Below are positions 31,055 to 35,583 of a stretch of 35,583 bases of DNA, in pieces. The position numbers and the translations under genes were made by a program. Origin of the DNA: Chloroflexota bacterium. GTDB lineage: Bacteria; Chloroflexota; Dehalococcoidia; Lucifugimonadales; HRBIN23. Positions within the stretch are counted from its first letter, which is position 1. The number at the start of each line of letters is the position of its first letter. The stretch lies in contig JACQUK010000140.1 of NCBI GenBank assembly GCA_016210325.1, positions 1 to 35,583 of the forward strand, in the 5' to 3' direction. The notes beneath the pieces were generated by a model. That model was given only the letters and a program-made list of their open reading frames with translations. It did not search any database and had not been told where the DNA came from.

Positions 31055-34021
31055 ATGGAGAAACTGTTCGGCTTGCCGATCAACCAACTCATGGTCTCTT
31101 TGATAGTAGTCTTTGCTGGCGCCGCAGCCGTCATGGGCGTGGTGGCCCTGCGTAATCGTGTAATCCTAAAGCTCGCAGTCCGCAACATCCCCCGCCGGCG
31201 GGCCCAAACAGTCCTCATTGTTTTGGGGCTCATGCTTGCCACCGTCCTCTTCTCGGCTTCCTTCGCCACCGGAGACACGCTGACCCACTCCATCCGGGTG
31301 CAGGCGGTGGAGAGGCTGGGGGAGGTAGACGTGGTGGTCAGGGCCGAGAACACGGAGGTCTCGGGCCGTTTGCCATACTTTGACCTGACTTACTTTCAGC
31401 GGGTGCAGGAGCTTCTCTCCACCCGCCCAGAGGTTCAGGGCGTCGCTCCCATGGTGCAGGAAAACGCGCCGGTCGTGGCTCCCGTGACTCGCCTGAGCGA
31501 GCCAGGGGTGGGCATACTGGGCGTTGCTGAGGAATGGATGGAGGGATTCGACCGCCTGGTTGACTCCCAGGGGCGGTCCCTCTCATTGGCCACTCTGGGA
31601 CCGGGTGAGGCATACCTGAACGATGAGCTCGCCAGGAAACTGGAGGTGGGAACGGGAGACGCAATAGAAGTGTTCATGGGCCCCAGTCCCACCACACTCG
31701 TCGTGGCAGGCATCTATATCAAGGGAGGCAGTTCCGCCCAGAACCTGTCTGTGACCATGCCACTTGCCCGACTCCAGGCACTCACGGGAAATGCCGAGAA
31801 GGTCAACTCCATCATCATAACCAACCAGGGCGATGCCATTCGCGGTGCCAGGCACACCGAGGCGGTGGTCTCCAGCCTCAAGCCCATCCTGGAGGGCACT
31901 GGCCTCAAGGCAGCTCCAGTGAAGCAGGAGGTGCTTGACGAGGCCAACGAGGTGGGGAGCATGTTCTCTTCCATCTTCCTCCTCTTTGGCCAGTTCTCCA
32001 TTGCGGCCGGCATCCTGCTCATTTTCCTGATCTTTGTCATGCTGGCCGCGGAGCGCAAGCGTGAGCTGGGTATCGCCCGGGCCGTGGGCACTCAGCGGAG
32101 CCACATCATCCGTCTATTTGCCTTTGAGGGGACGGCCTACGCCCTGATGGCAGCGGCTGTGGGCAGCCTCTTGGGAGTGGTTGTTGGCTGGGGCATGGTC
32201 CGCATCATGGCCGCCGCCCTGGGCCAGGTAGACCTGGAGCTGGTCTACTCCTTCAACTGGCGCAGCGTAGTCATCGCCTACACCCTGGGGACGGTGTTCA
32301 CCCTGGCGGTGGTCCTGGTGTCCTCATGGAGGGTGAGCAGGCTGAACATCGTTCGGGCCATCCGGGACATCCCGGAGCCGCGCAGCGAGGGCAGGGGCAT
32401 CAAGGGCCTCGTCCTGACGATACTGATGGTCATGGTGGGGTTGCTGTTCACTGTCTTGGGCCTCCAGGGCGAACAGGCGGCCCCCTTCATGCTCGGCACC
32501 TCCCTGGTCATCGTCGGCATCCCCCTCCTGGCCAGACGCTTGGGCCTGCCAGAGCGGGCGGCCTTCACAGTGGCCGGCCTTGGCCTGGTGGTATGGTGGC
32601 TCCTCCCCTCCGGTGTCCTGGAGGGAGTCCTGCCCGAGTTGCAGCAAGGGATAGAGATGTTCTTCCTCTCAGGCATCATGATCGTCCTGGGAGCAGTTTG
32701 GGCAGTCATCTACAACTCGGACCTGCTGCTGGCAGCCACCGTGTTCGTGTTTGGGCGGGTCCGTGGCCTGCCCCCCATCTTGAAGACGGCGGTCTCCTAC
32801 CCCATGCAGAGCCGGTTTCGCACCGGGGTTACCCTGGCCATGTTCTCCCTGGTGGTATTCACCCTTATGGTGATGGCCTTCATCCTGTACGCCATCGCTG
32901 GGCTGTTTGAGGATCCAGAGCGACTGTCTGGCGGGTTCCACATCCGAGCGGCCACTGGCTATGCCAACCCCATTCCTGACCTGGGCGCCGCTTTGCAGGG
33001 AGCTGAGGGTGTCTCTGCGGACGACTTCGAGGCTATTGCGAGCTTCACAGGGGCCGGCGTGAAGGTGAAACAGGATGGATCAGAGCACGAGCCGGTCGAT
33101 TACTTCATCCAGGGGGTGGACTCCGGCTACACCGATAGTGTCACATACGGCCTTGCCATGACGGCCCAGGGTTACACATCGCCTCGCCAGGTCTGGCAGG
33201 CGCTTCAAAGCGAGCCGGGGACAGCAGTGGTCTCCCCAATGCTTGTTCCCTCCAAGACCAACTTCAACGTGGGCGGCCCTGTGCTACCCTTCCGCCTGGA
33301 GGGGTTCTGGCTGGAGGACGAGACCCTGCCTGAGGTGTACCTCCAGGTCACTGAGCCGCGCACCGGGAACCAGCAGCGATTGAGGGTCATCGGCGTGCTG
33401 GAGCAGACCGCCGTCTACGGCCAGGGCGTGCTCACCTCTCAGGGTACGGTTCACACCCTGCTGTCCGGAGCAAGACCGCCCTACGCCTTCATGCTTCGGC
33501 TGAAACCCGGCATTGACGCCGAGACTACTGCAAGGGCGTTGAAGGCCAGCTTCCTGGAACACGGCATGCAGGCGGAGGTGCTAGCTGAGGAGATCCGCAA
33601 GAGCGCCAGCACCAGCATCATGATCAACAACCTGCTCCAGGGGTTCATGGGCCTGGGACTGGTGGTGGGTATCGCCGCTCTCGGGGTGATTGCCGCCCGC
33701 TCGGTGGTGGAGCGCCGGCAGCAGATCGGTGTGCTGCGGGCCCTGGGGTTTCAGAAAGAGATGGTGCAGCTCTCCTTCCTGCTGGAGTCTTCGTTCGTGG
33801 CACTGCTGGGCATAGCCATTGGCGTCTCGCTGGGCTTCGGCCTCTCGTACAACGTGGTCAATGAGATAGCCTCGCAGATGGGCGGCGTCGTATACCGTGT
33901 CCCGTGGATGAGCGTTGTGGTGGTCATTGTGATCGCCTACGGGGCTTCCCTTTTGACGACCTTCCTCCCGGCGCGGCAGGCAGCCAACGTCTACCCTGCC
34001 GAGGCACTCAGGTATGAGTAG
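31055..34021 (+). CDS. FtsX-like ABC transporter permease (988 aa)
   Basis: GGAGG lies upstream of ATG 31055. The N-terminal helix and the LAVRNIPRRRAQTVLIVLGLML motif (about 35-55) are classic for FtsX/MacB permeases. A large extracytoplasmic MacB-type domain (about 70-300) follows, then three helices with ERKRELGIARAVGTQRSHIIRLF. A central block of four to five extra helices and a second FtsX unit come next (second external domain about 620-840; terminal helices with VVERRQQIGVLRALGFQKEM). The protein is thus a fused double permease of about 10-12 helices that could work as a monomer with an ATPase dimer. The partner is the ATPase at 29804. No MacA-type adaptor is encoded nearby, consistent with a monoderm envelope. 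The substrate is unknown. Confidence 0.92.
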   Translation: MEKLFGLPINQLMVSLIVVFAGAAAVMGVVALRNRVILKLAVRNIPRRRAQTVLIVLGLMLATVLFSASFATGDTLTHSIRVQAVERLGEVDVVVRAENTEVSGRLPYFDLTYFQRVQELLSTRPEVQGVAPMVQENAPVVAPVTRLSEPGVGILGVAEEWMEGFDRLVDSQGRSLSLATLGPGEAYLNDELARKLEVGTGDAIEVFMGPSPTTLVVAGIYIKGGSSAQNLSVTMPLARLQALTGNAEKVNSIIITNQGDAIRGARHTEAVVSSLKPILEGTGLKAAPVKQEVLDEANEVGSMFSSIFLLFGQFSIAAGILLIFLIFVMLAAERKRELGIARAVGTQRSHIIRLFAFEGTAYALMAAAVGSLLGVVVGWGMVRIMAAALGQVDLELVYSFNWRSVVIAYTLGTVFTLAVVLVSSWRVSRLNIVRAIRDIPEPRSEGRGIKGLVLTILMVMVGLLFTVLGLQGEQAAPFMLGTSLVIVGIPLLARRLGLPERAAFTVAGLGLVVWWLLPSGVLEGVLPELQQGIEMFFLSGIMIVLGAVWAVIYNSDLLLAATVFVFGRVRGLPPILKTAVSYPMQSRFRTGVTLAMFSLVVFTLMVMAFILYAIAGLFEDPERLSGGFHIRAATGYANPIPDLGAALQGAEGVSADDFEAIASFTGAGVKVKQDGSEHEPVDYFIQGVDSGYTDSVTYGLAMTAQGYTSPRQVWQALQSEPGTAVVSPMLVPSKTNFNVGGPVLPFRLEGFWLEDETLPEVYLQVTEPRTGNQQRLRVIGVLEQTAVYGQGVLTSQGTVHTLLSGARPPYAFMLRLKPGIDAETTARALKASFLEHGMQAEVLAEEIRKSASTSIMINNLLQGFMGLGLVVGIAALGVIAARSVVERRQQIGVLRALGFQKEMVQLSFLLESSFVALLGIAIGVSLGFGLSYNVVNEIASQMGGVVYRVPWMSVVVVIVIAYGASLLTTFLPARQAANVYPAEALRYE

Positions 34022-34096
34022 TACCGAGAGGCATTCAGGTGACTTGTTATGTCACGCGACCATCAAGGCTGTAGCATACCATGATCCATGCAGGGG

Positions 34097-35455
34097 TCAC
34101 GGAGAGTCTTGGACATGCAGTTGCTGCACGAGTTCCCGTGCCGACTTCACGTGTTCAAGGCCCTCGACCAGCGAGATGACCTTCGCGGCACGCTGTTTCC
34201 CGATCACCAGCTCGGCGTTGGCACGGAACTTGTCCTTCACCTGCTCGGCCGTCATGGGCTCGTCGTAGTCGCCTAGGGCAGTTTCCTTCTGCATGGTGTG
34301 GGTCTTGCCATCAGTGGTGGTGACGTGGACGATGGCTGGATAGCGTCGCGGGTACAGGGCATCCATGTCGAAGTTCTGCTGCACAAAGACCTTCCTTGCC
34401 TGCATCAGCACCGCCGGGTCGCCCAGCCGATCCTCCGCCACCTCGGTGGCGGTCACGTTGCCGTACACCAAAGCGCACCCAATGAGAAAGGGGATGCTGT
34501 ACTGGGCATGTTCGATGCTCACCGGCCGCTGGGTGTTCAGCCTGGCGCCCTCCAAGGACGTCTCTACCAGCACACGGGCAACGCGGTCCTGAGCGAGGTT
34601 ATGTTCTTTGGCAAGCAGGAAGAATGCATCCAGAGGAGCATGGGTGATCCGGCAGGCAGGGTATGGCTTGATATAGGTCTTCAGGATTTCCCAGTTCTTC
34701 CCGTCAAACGGGTGGTAGGGAAAAGGCTCGGTGCCATCGGTCCTAGTGTCCAAGGGGGAATAACCCCCGGTGAACCCTAGCTGGGCTTGCAAGGCCGCGG
34801 CCACCCCTGCGGTGGCGCCCCACCCGATGCTCTCCTTGACCATAGGGCCTAGCGAAGCGGTGAACTGGCCGAAGGCGACAGGATATGTGCTACCCACGAC
34901 GCCCAGAGCCTCGGCGGTCCGCTCCTTGTCCAGACCAAGCAGCTTCGCAGCGCCGGCGGCGGCGCTGAATGCCCCCATGGCTCCAGTGGAATGCGCGCCG
35001 CCTCGCCGCCGTAGCGTCAGGCCACAGCGCAGGCCCACCTCGTAGGCTACGACGGTCGCCTCCAGCAAGCTCCGGCCTGGGCTGTTCTCTCGCTCGGCCA
35101 CTGCCAGGGTTGGTGGCACCACCACGGAGGCGGGGTGGTAAAAGCTGCCCATGTGGCCGTCCTCGTAGTCCAGCACTGCCGCAGCGCTGGCGTTGGCAAA
35201 CGTGGCAGCCACCGCACCAACCTTCCGCCCGGACCGGACCACCGTGGACTCCTCGGCGTCACCCAAGTCCAGGGCAAACTCGGCCGTAATGCGCGCCGCC
35301 GAGGTCCTGAGCCCCGCCAGCATGACGCCAATGCAGTCGAGGAAATGCAGCTTGGCTGTAGTCACCACCTGCTGGGGAAAGTCTTCTAGCTTGCTCTTCG
35401 CAATGAACTCCGCAGCTTCCTGTGTGCCAGGCGTCACCGCCTGCTTCAATCCCAT
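34097..35455 (-). CDS. MmgE/PrpD family protein
   Basis: TAGGAGGGG upstream of ATG 35455 supports the start; the 452-aa length is typical of the family. Features include LHFLDCIGVMLAGL near the N-terminus, FANASAAAVLDYEDGHMGSFYHPASVVVP (about 88-115), a glycine/alanine-rich helical bundle (GAMGAFSAAAGAAKLLGL) and a C-terminal domain with PVSIEHAQYSIPFLIGCALV. Members include 2-methylcitrate dehydratase and cis-aconitate decarboxylase, and many act on other tricarboxylate-like acids. The gene is single; the neighbouring ABC permease converges on it with 75 nt between. No methylcitrate-cycle partner (prpB, prpC) is in the window, so the propionate role is not assumed. Confidence 0.9.
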   Translation of the reverse strand: MGLKQAVTPGTQEAAEFIAKSKLEDFPQQVVTTAKLHFLDCIGVMLAGLRTSAARITAEFALDLGDAEESTVVRSGRKVGAVAATFANASAAAVLDYEDGHMGSFYHPASVVVPPTLAVAERENSPGRSLLEATVVAYEVGLRCGLTLRRRGGAHSTGAMGAFSAAAGAAKLLGLDKERTAEALGVVGSTYPVAFGQFTASLGPMVKESIGWGATAGVAAALQAQLGFTGGYSPLDTRTDGTEPFPYHPFDGKNWEILKTYIKPYPACRITHAPLDAFFLLAKEHNLAQDRVARVLVETSLEGARLNTQRPVSIEHAQYSIPFLIGCALVYGNVTATEVAEDRLGDPAVLMQARKVFVQQNFDMDALYPRRYPAIVHVTTTDGKTHTMQKETALGDYDEPMTAEQVKDKFRANAELVIGKQRAAKVISLVEGLEHVKSARELVQQLHVQDSP

Positions 35456-35583
35456 GCCTGCCCCCTCCTATCTAGTGTGGTGTCCCCGAAGTTCGTGGAG
35501 AATGTCGTTGTCTTGAAAATAGGCACCCTGATCGCCATTTTCATTGGTTCCAGTGCCTTAGAAAGGCATGAAGGGTTGCGAGG
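35456..35583. other. Right-end intergenic stretch
   Basis: The last 128 bp hold the ribosome binding site of the PrpD-family gene and no recognisable coding sequence, promoter or repeat. Confidence 0.4.

Noticed and set aside
1-35583. CRISPR array, toxin-antitoxin, phage or other defence locus
   Set aside because: No direct-repeat/spacer periodicity, cas genes, integrase, transposase or restriction gene was recognised on either strand. The repeats present are dispersed palindromes.

Overview
**Organism.** The window is GC-rich DNA with compact bacterial operons, strong Shine-Dalgarno sites, GTG/TTG starts and 1-8 nt overlaps. No rRNA, tRNA, phage or plasmid gene was seen. Several traits point to a Chloroflexota bacterium, possibly of the Dehalococcoidia/SAR202 sphere: a kinase with an FDIDIIINRALVY membrane segment, a Thr/Pro/Ala-rich Kelch lipoprotein with an 'SLGCP' domain, a DUF11/DUF5666-like exported protein, scattered catabolic oxidoreductases, and many short palindromic repeats. 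This assignment is inference; no marker gene is present.

**Layout, 0-14 kb.** The left end holds a 25-codon Cys-containing ORF with its own hairpin terminator. It is followed by a membrane-GAF-winged-helix regulator, a 141-bp MITE-like element and a divergent crotonase. A catabolic cluster follows: hyuA, hyuB, a FAD-dependent amine/sarcosine-type oxidoreductase and a small Cys-rich protein. A second FAD oxidoreductase faces it. Next come a phosphofructokinase with PPi-type residues, predicted leaderless, and a minus-strand NarL-type response regulator/histidine kinase pair.

**Layout, 14-25.5 kb.** A gene for an unknown protein precedes a Wolinella-type fumarate reductase/succinate dehydrogenase set (frdC-frdA-frdB). 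Then come a ComP-like PDZ/multi-TM/GAF histidine kinase with its LuxR-type regulator, a membrane-anchored diheme cytochrome c, a 12-TM heme-copper-oxidase-I-like or NnrS-like protein, a 2-TM small protein and an alpha/beta hydrolase.

**Layout, 25.5-35.6 kb.** An exported DUF11 protein with a charged Gly/Arg/His tail is followed by the Kelch lipoprotein, a minus-strand SDR lacking the usual catalytic lysine, and a MacB-type ABC exporter operon (ATPase, ABM-like small protein, 988-aa FtsX permease). A minus-strand MmgE/PrpD protein ends the window.

**How the genes fit together.** Three themes stand out. The first is scavenging catabolism of cyclic amides, N-methyl amines and acyl-CoA compounds (HyuAB, two DAO proteins, crotonase, SDR, PrpD). 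The second is respiratory electron transfer (FrdCAB, diheme cytochrome c, 12-TM protein). The third is signalling (two two-component pairs and a membrane one-component regulator). Intergenic spaces hold palindromic and MITE-like repeats rather than genes. No CRISPR array or recognised defence system was found. The best candidates for something undescribed are the small Cys peptide unit, the 9-Cys protein in the hyu operon, the membrane-GAF-wHTH regulator, the cytochrome c/12-TM module, and the recurring arrangement of a -10 box directly before a start codon.
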